Shown: one piece after another, positions 6,412 through 15,748 of the stretch
Layout: every line of letters begins with the position of its first letter
Position numbering within the stretch: position 1 is the first letter of the stretch
Assembly: GCA_944384155.1 (NCBI GenBank)
Contig: CALWSG010000033.1
Location: forward strand, 1 to 64,000
DNA from: an uncultured Lachnospiraceae bacterium
GTDB lineage: Bacteria > Bacillota > Clostridia > Lachnospirales > Lachnospiraceae
Direction of reading: 5' to 3'
DNA length: 64,000 bases
The notes under the pieces: generated by a model
Told to the model about the DNA's origin: nothing
The model's input: the letters and a program-made list of their open reading frames with translations, nothing else
Database searches by the model: none
Position numbers and translations under genes: made by a program

Positions 6412-6903
6412 ATGCTTAATGAGGAAAAAATAAGGCTTATGACTAAGCTTGCCATATATGAGCAAAATGAAGGTAAAGAGGATTTGCCTTTAAGTAAATA
6501 TTACAGGACAGATTATCTTACACTTAAAATGATAAACTCAGCTATCGCCATGACTGTTGGATATATAATACTTTTGTGTACCATTATACTTATAAACGCA
6601 GAGGAAATACTGTCTGATATGGTAAGCATGGATTTAATAGCAGTGGGAAGAAACATAATAATAATTTATGTTATACTGTTTGTGATAAACATGATAGCAA
6701 CATATTTTATACATTCACGTAAATTCAAAGCGTCAAGGAATAAGCTTAACAATTACAACAGTATGCTTAAGGAGTTATATAATATATATAAAAAAGAGGA
6801 AGGCAGCAGGGAAAACAACTTCATGGAGGAAGATTTGTACGAGGAAGACATTGACTCTGTAAAGAATGAAATGCCGGAGTTTGGAGGAGCAGATAATGAA
6901 TAA
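6412..6903 (+). CDS. Small two-helix membrane protein of unknown function
   Basis: The 163-residue protein has two strong membrane helices (about residues 44-65 and 82-106) between a charged N-terminus and a long acidic cytoplasmic tail rich in Glu and Asp. AAGAGGAAGG before the ATG is the ribosome site. It is the first gene of the c-di-AMP cyclase operon and overlaps the next gene by 8 bases (ATGAATAA), a sign of translational coupling. I do not recognise a family. Its position suggests an accessory to membrane events controlled by CdaA, but that is inference. Confidence 0.6.
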   Translation: MLNEEKIRLMTKLAIYEQNEGKEDLPLSKYYRTDYLTLKMINSAIAMTVGYIILLCTIILINAEEILSDMVSMDLIAVGRNIIIIYVILFVINMIATYFIHSRKFKASRNKLNNYNSMLKELYNIYKKEEGSRENNFMEEDLYEEDIDSVKNEMPEFGGADNE

Positions 6904-7843
6904 TCTATTAATGATTAGGGAACAGTTAAAAAAAATATATGGTATGTACGGTACATATATAAAGCCTGCAATACATTTTATTGTCATGCTGGTTTCAATA
7001 ATTATAATAAATGCAAATGCAGGTGCAATGGCACTTTTAAAAAATCCGGCAGTTGTTGTTATAATATCACTTATAGGAGCATTTCTTCCCGTAAAGTTTA
7101 TGACAATACTTCTTTCACTGATTATTGTGGCACATATGTCGGCAATAGCTGTTGAAATCGGAGCAATGATATTCCTTATAATGCTTATAATGTATCTGCT
7201 GTTTTTTAGATTTACGCCAAAGGACAGCGTTATACTTATTTTAATTCCCCTGCTGTTTTTTATAAAGATACCGTATGTGGTGCCTCTGACAGTTGGAATG
7301 GCATCAACACCTTTTTCCATAATATCAGTATCATTTGGGGTAATAATATTTTATATATTAAATTATATAAGCACAAATCTTGATGCAATTATGGCGGCGG
7401 CTTCAACAGACGGTATGGGACAGATGACAAAAATTGCAGGGCAGGTATTTACTTCAAAAGAGCTGTACCTTATAATTATAGCCTTTGCCCTTGTGGTGGC
7501 AGTGGTTTATTTTGTAAAAAGGCTTTCCATTGATTATTCGTGGATAATTGCAGTTGTATCGGGAGGAGTTCTGTGCATAATAATTATGCTTATAGGAGAG
7601 CTTATATTTGATATGGGAGAGGTGGTATCTGTTGTGTCAATTATTATAGGCGGAATTATAAGTATAGTGCTTGCGCTGGGAATAAGATTTTTTATACATT
7701 CCGTAGATTATTCAAGAACGGAATACACACAGTTTGAGGATGATGATTTTTATTATTACGTTAAGGCAGTGCCAAAGATTAAGGTATCTTCCCCAGAGGT
7801 AAATGTTAAAAGAATAAATGCAAGAAAAGTAAGAAAAAAATAA
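6896..7843 (+). CDS. Polytopic membrane protein of unknown function
   Basis: The 315-residue protein has about eight to ten hydrophobic segments, starting near residues 20-40 and ending near 245-265, and then a basic C-terminal tail with KVSSPEVNVKRINARKVRKK. GGAGGAG at 6883-6889 sets the ATG at 6896; a longer in-frame start at 6866 lies inside the upstream gene without a site. It lies directly before cdaA. No catalytic motif is visible; it could be a permease-like or scaffold protein. I do not recognise a named family. Confidence 0.6.
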   Translation: MNNLLMIREQLKKIYGMYGTYIKPAIHFIVMLVSIIIINANAGAMALLKNPAVVVIISLIGAFLPVKFMTILLSLIIVAHMSAIAVEIGAMIFLIMLIMYLLFFRFTPKDSVILILIPLLFFIKIPYVVPLTVGMASTPFSIISVSFGVIIFYILNYISTNLDAIMAAASTDGMGQMTKIAGQVFTSKELYLIIIAFALVVAVVYFVKRLSIDYSWIIAVVSGGVLCIIIMLIGELIFDMGEVVSVVSIIIGGIISIVLALGIRFFIHSVDYSRTEYTQFEDDDFYYYVKAVPKIKVSSPEVNVKRINARKVRKK

Positions 7844-7876
7844 CAGGCAGTCACAAATTAAAATAAGGAGAGAAGT

Positions 7877-8725
7877 ATGTTTGAGGCAGTGCAGGAATTT
7901 TTTAGAACATATATACCATTAAAAATTCAATATACAGATATTATAGAGATAGTAATACTGTCAGCGGTAATGTACGAGGTTCTTGTGTGGATAAAAACTA
8001 CAAGGGCATGGTCACTTCTAAAGGGAATAACCGTACTGCTTGTATTTTCACTGATGGCATATCTTCTTGAGCTTAACACAATATTATGGCTTGTAGAAAG
8101 TGCCTTTAATGTGGGAGTTATAGCTGTAGTTGTAATATTCCAGCCGGAGTTAAGAAAGGCACTTGAGCAGTTGGGACGAAAAAAGTTTATAGCAGGAATA
8201 TTTAACGGAGATACAGGAAATGAAGGTGCAAGATTTAGCGACAGGACAGTAAATGAACTGGTAAAGGCAGCATATGAGCTGTCAAAGACAAAGACAGGCG
8301 CGCTTATAGTAATAGAGCAGGAAATCAGCCTTGCAGAGTATGAAAGAACAGGTATAGAGATAGATGCCCTTATTACAAGCCAGCTTTTAATAAACATTTT
8401 TGAGCACAACACACCTCTTCATGACGGTGCGGTAGTTGTAAGAGGTGACAGGGTGGTGGCTGCTACATGTTATCTCCCTCTGTCAGATAACATGGATATA
8501 AGCAAGGAGCTTGGAACAAGGCACAGGGCAGCAGTGGGAGTAAGTGAGGTTACAGATTCCTTTACTATTATAGTGTCTGAGGAAACAGGTGCCGTGTCCG
8601 TTGCAATAGGCGGTAAAATTATAAGAAATATAGATGGAGATAAGTTAAAACAGCATTTGATAAAAATACAAAACAAGCAGGTAGATGTAAAAAAATTCAG
8701 GTTATGGAGAGCGAAGAAGCAATGA
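7877..8725 (+). CDS. cdaA: Diadenylate cyclase CdaA
   Basis: CdaA makes cyclic di-AMP from two ATP at the membrane. The 282-residue protein has three N-terminal membrane helices (about residues 18-38, 44-62, 68-88) and then a DAC domain. The catalytic D-G-A lies in HDGAVVVRGDRV (Asp about 183) and the ATP-binding R-H-R in LGTRHRAAVGVSE (about 215-217). Length matches the usual 270-285. Its stop overlaps the next start as ATGA. The cdaA-cdaR-glmM order is the conserved Firmicutes arrangement, linking c-di-AMP to osmolyte balance and wall precursor supply. Confidence 0.97.
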   Translation: MFEAVQEFFRTYIPLKIQYTDIIEIVILSAVMYEVLVWIKTTRAWSLLKGITVLLVFSLMAYLLELNTILWLVESAFNVGVIAVVVIFQPELRKALEQLGRKKFIAGIFNGDTGNEGARFSDRTVNELVKAAYELSKTKTGALIVIEQEISLAEYERTGIEIDALITSQLLINIFEHNTPLHDGAVVVRGDRVVAATCYLPLSDNMDISKELGTRHRAAVGVSEVTDSFTIIVSEETGAVSVAIGGKIIRNIDGDKLKQHLIKIQNKQVDVKKFRLWRAKKQ

Positions 8726-10143
8726 CTAAAATAAGCGGAAAAAAAATAAAAAATATGCTTTGCAATAATATCATGCTTAAGCTGGCATCGGTAGTGCTGG
8801 CATTTCTTCTGTGGCTTCTTGTGATAAATATAGATGATCCACAGGTTACCAGCACTATAGAAAATATTCCTGTTACCATATTAAATGAGGACGTTATTAC
8901 AGGCAATAATGAGGTTTATGATGTTATATCAGGCAGCACGGTGGATGTGAAAGTAATAGGTCCGAGAACCATTGTTGATGCATTAAAAAGGGGAGATTTT
9001 ACTGCTACTGCAGATTTTCAGGACTTGTCAAAAACTAACGCAGTGCCTATTGTTGTGACACTTAATAATACAAGATATGAGTCAAAAGTCACCATTGCGG
9101 AAAAAAGCAATAACACAATGAGACTGTCTGTAGAGCAGATAGAGGAAAAGGAATATCCCCTTAATGTAGAGTTCAGCAATTATGTTGCGTCGGGATATGT
9201 GGTGTACAGCTCATCTCCTGAGGTTGAGACAGTAGTTGTAAGTGCACCAAAGTCAGTACATGAAAATATATCAAAGGTTGCAGTTTCCATAAATCTGGCA
9301 GGCGATGAGACAACTGATTTTGAGTATTCCGGAAATGTGTTTGTATATGACAGTGACGGAAAGGCGATGGACAGAGAGAAGAATCATATTAGGCTTGGAT
9401 TCATGTATATTAAGGTTCAGGGGACGGTATACTATAAAAAGACCGTAGATATAACATATCAGGTGGTGGACAACTTAAGTGACGGAAGAGTCTTAACAGA
9501 GTATGACAGTTCAATTAAAACCATAGATATAGTAGGACGAAAAGAGGTGCTTGACGGTATAGACGCAATCAATATACCGGAAGAGCTGACAGTGGTGACA
9601 GATGATAAGACCGAGATAGAAGTTAATCTTAATGATATACTTCCTGAAGGCGTATATATTTATAATGGAGACGGTATAGTGAAAATAACGGCACAGACTG
9701 AAGATGTGGTGAGAAAGACCATAACGGTAAAGGTTGGTGACATAGGCATAAGAAAAATACCTGACGGGTATGAAGGCTCTATTATAAATAACGGGGATAT
9801 AAATATAGTTATACAAGGCAGAGAAGAAGATGTGGCAGAGATAGATGCAGAGAAGCTTGCACCATATGTAGATCTTACAAATGCAGCGGCCGGAAACAAC
9901 CGGGTAAAAGTAAATGTAGTGCTGCCGGATGAGGTTAGTATGGTTTCAGAGATATATGTAAATGTAGTGTTGACGGAAAGAGATACTGAAACTACTGAGA
10001 GTCCCGAAACTACAGTCTCTCAGGAAACACCTTCTTCCACAGAAAACCCTGCAACGGAGACCGGGGAGCCTGCAACAGATGATACAACAGGCTCTGAGGG
10101 GGTAACAGGCAGCGAGCAGGAAACCACAACTCCGGAAGCATAG
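8722..10143 (+). CDS. cdaR: YbbR-domain protein CdaR
   Basis: CdaR modulates CdaA from the outer face of the membrane. The 473-residue protein has a basic start, one membrane helix (about residues 14-35, VVLAFLLWLLVINI) and four YbbR-like extracellular repeats to about residue 415. A Thr/Ser/Glu-rich tail of about 55 residues follows (TTESPETTVSQET and similar), probably a wall-spanning spacer. The ATG at 8722 overlaps the cdaA stop; an in-frame ATG at 8704 lies within cdaA. The tail is longer than in Bacillus CdaR. Confidence 0.9.
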   Translation: MTKISGKKIKNMLCNNIMLKLASVVLAFLLWLLVINIDDPQVTSTIENIPVTILNEDVITGNNEVYDVISGSTVDVKVIGPRTIVDALKRGDFTATADFQDLSKTNAVPIVVTLNNTRYESKVTIAEKSNNTMRLSVEQIEEKEYPLNVEFSNYVASGYVVYSSSPEVETVVVSAPKSVHENISKVAVSINLAGDETTDFEYSGNVFVYDSDGKAMDREKNHIRLGFMYIKVQGTVYYKKTVDITYQVVDNLSDGRVLTEYDSSIKTIDIVGRKEVLDGIDAINIPEELTVVTDDKTEIEVNLNDILPEGVYIYNGDGIVKITAQTEDVVRKTITVKVGDIGIRKIPDGYEGSIINNGDINIVIQGREEDVAEIDAEKLAPYVDLTNAAAGNNRVKVNVVLPDEVSMVSEIYVNVVLTERDTETTESPETTVSQETPSSTENPATETGEPATDDTTGSEGVTGSEQETTTPEA

Positions 10144-10184
10144 GCAGGTTAATAAGAATATATAAACAGAATAGGAGAATAGCA

Positions 10185-10469
10185 ATGGTAAGTAGAAAAG
10201 TAAAAGTAGCAGACGAGACAGGATTACATCTTCGCCCGGCAGGAGTGCTCTGTAAGGAGGCATGTAAGTACAAAAGCAAAATAGAAATAAAGACAGAGAG
10301 GGGTACATCAAACGTAAAAAGTATATTAAGCATACTTGGTGCCTGTGTAAAAAAGGGTGATCAGATAGAGCTTATATGCGATGGGGAAGACGAAAAAGAG
10401 GCACTGGAGAATCTTTCGTCAGCAATCGAGAACGGTTTGGGTGATGATTTTAAGGTGAGCAATAAATAA
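10185..10469 (+). CDS. HPr-family phosphocarrier protein
   Basis: The 94-residue protein has HPr features: phosphorylatable His15 in TGLHLRPAG and regulatory Ser46 in NVKSILSILG. HPr passes phosphate from enzyme I to sugar permeases, and when phosphorylated on Ser46 works with CcpA. Both residues are present, so this is not a Crh-type protein. Its placement between cdaR and glmM is unusual as a site for the main ptsH; it may be a specialised HPr coupling sugar state to amino-sugar synthesis. AGGAGA precedes the ATG. Confidence 0.9.
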   Translation: MVSRKVKVADETGLHLRPAGVLCKEACKYKSKIEIKTERGTSNVKSILSILGACVKKGDQIELICDGEDEKEALENLSSAIENGLGDDFKVSNK

Positions 10470-10494
10470 AAATTTAGAAAGGACCATAATAAAA

Positions 10495-11835
10495 ATGGGA
10501 AAATATTTTGGCACAGACGGCTTCAGGGGAGAGGCTAATAAAGAGCTTACGGTAGAACATGCCTTTAAGGTAGGAAGATTTGTAGGCTGGTATTTTGGAC
10601 AAAATCATAAGGGAAAGATTGTCATAGGAAAGGATACCAGAAGAAGCAGCTATATGTTTGAATATGCACTTGTTGCCGGCATTACGGCTTCAGGTTCTGA
10701 TGCCTATCTTCTTCATGTAACCACAACTCCAAGTGTGTCATACGTTGTAAGAACAGAGGGGTTTGATTGCGGTATTATGATTTCTGCAAGCCATAATCCA
10801 TTTTACGATAACGGCATAAAGCTTATAAATGCAGCGGGAATGAAAATGGAGGCAGAGGTTGAAAATAAAATAGAAGAATATATTGACGGGAAAATAAGTG
10901 AAGTGCCTTTGGCAACAAGAGAAAATATAGGAAGAACCGTTGATTTTTCTGCGGGAAGAAACAGATACATAGGATATTTAATTTCAATGGCATCAAGGTC
11001 ATTTAAGGATAAAACAGTGGCACTTGACTGCTCAAACGGCAGTGCATCATCAATAGCCAAGAGTGTATTTGATGCGCTGGGAGCCAAGACAATGGTTATT
11101 AATAATGAGCCTGACGGAACAAACATTAACACAAACTGCGGCTCAACTCATATAGGCGTACTTGCGGAGTTTGTTAAGAACAATAATGTGGATGCCGGAT
11201 TTGCATATGATGGAGATGCTGACAGATGTATAGCTGTTGATGAAAACGGAAATGTAGTTGACGGTGACGGCATTATGTATGTGTGCGGTACATACTTAAA
11301 GGAAGCCGGTCAGCTTTCAAATAATACGGTGGTAACTACGGTCATGTCTAATATTGGTCTGTACAGAGCATTTGAGGAAGAAGGTATAAAGACGGAGCAG
11401 ACAGCGGTGGGGGATAAGTATGTCTGCGAAAATATGATGAAAAACGGTTACTGCTTAGGAGGAGAGCAGTCAGGTCATATTATATTCAGCAAGCACGCTA
11501 CAACTGGAGACGGAATCCTTACATCAATAAAGGTAATGGAAACAATAGTTGAAAAGAAATGTACATTTAGTGAGCTGACAAAGGGTCTTAAGATATATCC
11601 TCAGCTTTTAATAAACGTAAAGGTTAAAGATAAAAAGGCGGCAATGGAGGATAGTGATGTTTTGGCTGCAGAAAAAGAGGTAAGCAGTACACTTGACGGA
11701 AACGGACGTATTCTTTTAAGACCAAGCGGTACGGAAAATCTTATAAGGGTAATGGTAGAGGCAGAAAGCCCTGAAGCATGCAGGGAACAGGCAGAAAAGG
11801 TAGCGGGTATACTTAAGGATAAGTTTGGAGTGTAG
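10495..11835 (+). CDS. glmM: Phosphoglucosamine mutase GlmM
   Basis: GlmM turns glucosamine-6-phosphate into glucosamine-1-phosphate for UDP-GlcNAc and peptidoglycan. The 446-residue protein has the phosphoserine motif ISASHNP (Ser about 99), metal loop DGDADR (about 239-244), sugar loop GGEQSGH near 323 and the phosphate-binding RPSGTENLIRVM near 405. GKYFGTDGFRG at the N-terminus is diagnostic. In Bacillus, GlmM binds CdaA and inhibits it; the operon keeps these partners together. Confidence 0.97.
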   Translation: MGKYFGTDGFRGEANKELTVEHAFKVGRFVGWYFGQNHKGKIVIGKDTRRSSYMFEYALVAGITASGSDAYLLHVTTTPSVSYVVRTEGFDCGIMISASHNPFYDNGIKLINAAGMKMEAEVENKIEEYIDGKISEVPLATRENIGRTVDFSAGRNRYIGYLISMASRSFKDKTVALDCSNGSASSIAKSVFDALGAKTMVINNEPDGTNINTNCGSTHIGVLAEFVKNNNVDAGFAYDGDADRCIAVDENGNVVDGDGIMYVCGTYLKEAGQLSNNTVVTTVMSNIGLYRAFEEEGIKTEQTAVGDKYVCENMMKNGYCLGGEQSGHIIFSKHATTGDGILTSIKVMETIVEKKCTFSELTKGLKIYPQLLINVKVKDKKAAMEDSDVLAAEKEVSSTLDGNGRILLRPSGTENLIRVMVEAESPEACREQAEKVAGILKDKFGV

Positions 11836-11855
11836 AGGAAAGGAAAGGTACTGTT

Positions 11856-12791
11856 ATGAATAAGGTGAAAGCGGTAATATTAACTTATAAGCCGGATGAA
11901 AGGCTGAAGATGATGGTATCAAGGCTTATGGCACAGTCGGTAAAGCCGGACGGAATATTGATTATGAACACTCTTGATAACAGTAGAACGTATCAATCAT
12001 TGGAAGATGTGAGAAATATGGAAGATGTTACAGTGGTTGATTTGGAAAAAAAGGAGTTTGACCACGGAGGAACAAGAGACAGAGCAATGGAGCTTTGCAG
12101 CGACAGTGAGTATGTTCTGTTTCTCACACAGGATGCCATGCCGAAAAATAAGTTCCTTGTGGAGAATCTTCTTAAGGCACTTGAAGCTGACACAAATATA
12201 AATGCAGTTGCATATGGGAAGCAGGAGCCTGAAAAAAGCTGCAATATAATAGAGCGATATACGAGAAGCTTTAACTATTCTCATGAGCCTCATTCAGGTC
12301 TGGAGCTGGCGGCACAGACAAACAATGGAATAAAATCAATATTTTGCTCTGATGTATGTGCCATGTATAACAGAAGACTTTATGATGAGGTGGGAGGTTT
12401 TCCGCTAAGGGCAATATTTAATGAAGACATGGTCTTTGCAGGAAAAGCACTTAAGGCGGATAAAGACATTATTTATGAGCCAAAGGCAGTAGTTATACAT
12501 TCTCATAATTATACAGGTATGCAATATTTCAAAAGATATTTTGATATAGGAGTATCTCACAGGGAATTCGCATATATACTTAAGGATTACCATTCACAGG
12601 ATGAGGGTATCAGAATGGTAATGGATACGGCAAAGTATCTATGCAGAAGAAAACAGTATATTATGATAATTCCTTTAATATATTACAGCGGCTGTAAGTT
12701 TATGGGATTTTATCTTGGAAAAATGTATAAAAAGCTGCCGCAGCAGATAGTGGAAAAATGTACTACCAACAGGGAATATTGGAAGAAGTAA
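11856..12791 (+). CDS. Family 2 glycosyltransferase (rhamnosyltransferase-like)
   Basis: The 311-residue protein has a GT-A fold with an N-terminal strand VKAVILTYKPDERL, a FDHGGTRDRAMELCSDSEYVLFLTQDAMP region (acidic metal site in QDA near residue 92, residues quoted in parts) and a later FNEDMVFAGKAL catalytic-base region near 186. The FDHGGTR...TQDA signature is shared with the glycosyltransferase at 33398. Members add rhamnose or other sugars from NDP donors at the inner membrane face. It sits between glmM and leuA in one run. Confidence 0.8.
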   Translation: MNKVKAVILTYKPDERLKMMVSRLMAQSVKPDGILIMNTLDNSRTYQSLEDVRNMEDVTVVDLEKKEFDHGGTRDRAMELCSDSEYVLFLTQDAMPKNKFLVENLLKALEADTNINAVAYGKQEPEKSCNIIERYTRSFNYSHEPHSGLELAAQTNNGIKSIFCSDVCAMYNRRLYDEVGGFPLRAIFNEDMVFAGKALKADKDIIYEPKAVVIHSHNYTGMQYFKRYFDIGVSHREFAYILKDYHSQDEGIRMVMDTAKYLCRRKQYIMIIPLIYYSGCKFMGFYLGKMYKKLPQQIVEKCTTNREYWKK

Positions 12792-12803
12792 TGGAGGATT
12801 TAT

Positions 12804-14483
12804 ATGTTAAACTATAAAAGATACAAAAGAGTGCCGGTGGTAAGCCTTGCAGAAAGAGAATGGCCAAACAGGGAGATAAGAAAAGCACCTGTATGGTGCA
12901 GCGTTGACTTAAGAGACGGAAATCAGGCACTGATTGAGCCTATGGTGGTAGATGAAAAAATTGAATTTTTTAATATGCTTGTCAAGCTTGGCTTTAAGGA
13001 AATAGAGGTAGGATTTCCCTCTGCTTCACAGATAGAATATGATTTTTTAAGACAGCTTGTTGACAGAAATCTTATACCTGATGATGTTACCATACAGGTA
13101 CTGGTGCAGTGCAGGGAGCATCTTATAGAGAGAACCTTTGAGGCACTAAAGGGAGTAAAAAAGGCTATTGTTCATATATACAATTCAACATCGGTGCTTC
13201 AAAGAGATGTTGTTTTTCATATGTCAAAGGATGAGATAAAGCAGATAGCCGTGGATGGTACAAGAATGGTTAAGAAGTATGCAAAGGATTTTCCTGGGCA
13301 GATTACATTGGAATATTCTCCGGAAAGCTTTACAGGAACAGAGCTTTTATATGCCCTTGAGGTGTGTACTGCGGTTCAGGAGGAATGGCAGCCTACCCCT
13401 GACAATAAGATAATTTTTAATCTTCCTGCAACAGTGGAAATGAACACACCTAATGTATATGCAGACCAAATTGAGTGGATGAATAAGAATTTTATAGACA
13501 GGGAATGTATTATTTTAAGTATTCATCCTCACAATGACAGAGGTACGGGAGTGGCAGCAGCAGAGCTTGCGCTTCTGGCAGGAGCTGACAGGGTAGAGGG
13601 TACACTTTTCGGAAATGGAGAGAGAACGGGAAATGTAGATATACTTACGTTAGCATATAATATGTTCTCACAGGGAATAAATCCGGAGCTTAATCTTGAG
13701 CATATCAACGAAATAATAGAAGTATATGAAAGATGCTGCAAAATGGAGGTTGGAATGAGACACCCATATGCGGGAAAGCTTGTGTTCACAGCTTTTTCAG
13801 GCTCACATCAGGATGCTATTAATAAAGGCATGCATGCTATGAAGGAGAGAAATAATCCCTACTGGGAGGTTCCGTATCTTCCTATAGATCCAAGTGATGT
13901 AGGACGTGAGTATGAGCCTATTGTCAGAATAAACAGTCAGTCAGGCAAGGGAGGCGTTGCCTTTGTTATGGATACCTACTTTGGATTTAAGCTTCCTAAG
14001 GGAATGCATAAGGAGTTTGCAGATGTTATACAAAAAATAGCTGAAGCTCACGGAGAAGTATCACCTGACACTATTATGGAAAAGTTCAGGGAAGAATATC
14101 TTACATTTAAGACGGAAAGGGAATATCCTTTTGAGTTTACAAGCTGTAAGATGCAGGATGTTGACGATACTCCTTGCGGAGACACACATATATCACTTCA
14201 GTTTAAGTATAAGGGAGAGCCTATGAGTGTTGAAACTACAGGAAATGGTCCTATAGATGCACTGAAAAACGCACTTCACGAAAAAACGGGAATTAACGTA
14301 AAGATATATGATTATAATGAACATGCCCTGGGAGAAGGCTCGAAGGCGAGAGCGGCAGCTTATATAAGCGTTATGGATCTTGATACAGGCAATGCAACTT
14401 ACGGTGCAGGTGTAAGCACTAACATAACAAGAGCTTCTATAAGAGCAGTATTCAGTGCATTAAACAGACTGGCGAAAATGTAA
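12804..14483 (+). CDS. leuA: 2-isopropylmalate synthase LeuA
   Basis: LeuA joins acetyl-CoA and 2-ketoisovalerate in the first committed step of leucine synthesis. The 559-residue protein has the DRE-TIM start (SVDLRDGNQALIEP, about residues 34-47), the metal-binding HPHNDRGTGVAA near residue 246 and a C-terminal regulatory domain (about 430-559) that binds leucine in the family. Length fits the type 2 form. It is unusual that it lies in a wall-related operon with no T-box leader of its own; the ATG follows TGGAGG 12 bases after the previous stop. Confidence 0.95.
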   Translation: MLNYKRYKRVPVVSLAEREWPNREIRKAPVWCSVDLRDGNQALIEPMVVDEKIEFFNMLVKLGFKEIEVGFPSASQIEYDFLRQLVDRNLIPDDVTIQVLVQCREHLIERTFEALKGVKKAIVHIYNSTSVLQRDVVFHMSKDEIKQIAVDGTRMVKKYAKDFPGQITLEYSPESFTGTELLYALEVCTAVQEEWQPTPDNKIIFNLPATVEMNTPNVYADQIEWMNKNFIDRECIILSIHPHNDRGTGVAAAELALLAGADRVEGTLFGNGERTGNVDILTLAYNMFSQGINPELNLEHINEIIEVYERCCKMEVGMRHPYAGKLVFTAFSGSHQDAINKGMHAMKERNNPYWEVPYLPIDPSDVGREYEPIVRINSQSGKGGVAFVMDTYFGFKLPKGMHKEFADVIQKIAEAHGEVSPDTIMEKFREEYLTFKTEREYPFEFTSCKMQDVDDTPCGDTHISLQFKYKGEPMSVETTGNGPIDALKNALHEKTGINVKIYDYNEHALGEGSKARAAAYISVMDLDTGNATYGAGVSTNITRASIRAVFSALNRLAKM

Positions 14484-14522
14484 ATTAACATTAAAAAGTT
14501 AATTATTAAAGGAGGTATATAT

Positions 14523-15542
14523 ATGAGTAAAACAGTATTGCTGGCAGGTGGAGCAGGATATATAGGGAGTCATACAGCCATAGAGCTTATAGATAAAGGG
14601 TATAAAGCAGTTATAGCAGACTGCCACTATAACAGCAATCCCATAGTTTATGAAAGATTGAAGGAAATAACAGGAACAGACATACCTCATTACAATATTG
14701 ATGTCTGTGATGAAAATGCACTGAACAGGGTATTTGAGGAAAACAATATAGATGTCGTTATTGATTTTGCAGGCTATAAGGCAGTTGGTGAATCTGTGAG
14801 AGAGCCTATGAAATATTATAAGAACAACTTAAATTCAACATTTTCACTTGTGAATACAATGGAAAGGCATGGAGTGTCAAATATAATATTTAGTTCTTCG
14901 GCAACTGTATACGGCATGAACAATCCTTCACCTCTCACAGAGGATATGAACCTTGGTCCATGTACAAATCCATACGGCTGGACAAAATTTATGAATGAAG
15001 AAATCTTAAGGGATTTGTCTGCTGCCAATGAGGAGCTGTCAGTGGTGTTATTAAGATACTTTAATCCTATAGGTGCACATTCGTCAGGTCTTATAGGAGA
15101 GGATCCTAAGGATATACCTAACAATCTTATGCCTTATATAGCACAGGTGGCATCGGGAAAGCTTGAGATATTAAGTGTATTTGGCAATGATTATGATACC
15201 CATGACGGAACGGGGGTAAGAGATTATATCCATGTTGTTGACCTGGCAAAGGCACATGTGCTTGCGGCAGATTATGCCTCAGAGCATAAAGGAGTTGAGG
15301 CGTTTAATATTGGAACAGGGGTTGGATACAGCGTTCTCGATATAGTAAAAGCATTTGAAAGGGTAAATAACCTTACTATACCGTATAAAATAACAGAGAG
15401 ACGTCCCGGAGATATAGCAACATGCTATGCCGACAGCAGTAAGGCAGAGAAAATTCTTGGATGGAAAGCAGAGAAAAATCTTGAGGATATGTGCAGGGAT
15501 ACATGGAATTGGCAGAGCAAAAATCCGGAAGGATATAAATAG
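14523..15542 (+). CDS. galE: UDP-glucose 4-epimerase GalE
   Basis: GalE interconverts UDP-glucose and UDP-galactose, or the GlcNAc forms, using bound NAD. The 339-residue protein has the Rossmann motif GGAGYIGSH (about residues 8-16), the SSATVYG stretch with catalytic Ser/Thr (about 123-129) and the YGWTKFMNE YxxxK motif (Tyr about 150). AAAGGAGG precedes the ATG. It lies ahead of the polysaccharide locus and likely supplies galactose-type sugars. A strong terminator follows. Confidence 0.95.
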   Translation: MSKTVLLAGGAGYIGSHTAIELIDKGYKAVIADCHYNSNPIVYERLKEITGTDIPHYNIDVCDENALNRVFEENNIDVVIDFAGYKAVGESVREPMKYYKNNLNSTFSLVNTMERHGVSNIIFSSSATVYGMNNPSPLTEDMNLGPCTNPYGWTKFMNEEILRDLSAANEELSVVLLRYFNPIGAHSSGLIGEDPKDIPNNLMPYIAQVASGKLEILSVFGNDYDTHDGTGVRDYIHVVDLAKAHVLAADYASEHKGVEAFNIGTGVGYSVLDIVKAFERVNNLTIPYKITERRPGDIATCYADSSKAEKILGWKAEKNLEDMCRDTWNWQSKNPEGYK

Positions 15543-15574
15543 GAAAGATAAAAGGAAAATATATGTCAGATAAG

Positions 15575-15615
15575 AATCAGGTTATGCTTTAAAGGAGTAT
15601 ATCCTGATTTTTTTT
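15575..15615 (+). terminator. Intrinsic terminator after galE
   Basis: AATCAGG (15575-15581) pairs with CCTGATT (15603-15609), extended by an AT/AT pair, and runs into a T8 tract at 15608-15615. Confidence 0.85.
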
Positions 15616-15641
15616 CAAAATAAGGGCATATATGGAGATGC

Positions 15642-15670
15642 TTGTAAAATTTTGGTTATAATGTTATAAT
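15642..15670 (+). promoter_or_regulatory. Promoter at the head of the polysaccharide locus
   Basis: TTGTAA (15642-15647) and TATAAT (15665-15670) have 17-base spacing. Transcription would start near 15677, which rules out the earliest in-frame ATG at 15674 as the start of the next gene. Confidence 0.7.
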
Positions 15671-15748
15671 AAGATGATATTGTGTCTGTGTGCACCTGAC
15701 ACAAATTCGTTATGTGGAAAAAGAACGTGCGCAGAAATGAGGATTATT

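Noticed and set aside
12792..12803. T-box or leucine attenuator before leuA
   Set aside because: Only 12 bases separate leuA from the previous gene; there is no room for a leader.
14484..14504. ATTAAC/GTTAAT palindrome before galE
   Set aside because: AT-rich and short; expected by chance in such DNA, with no T-run.
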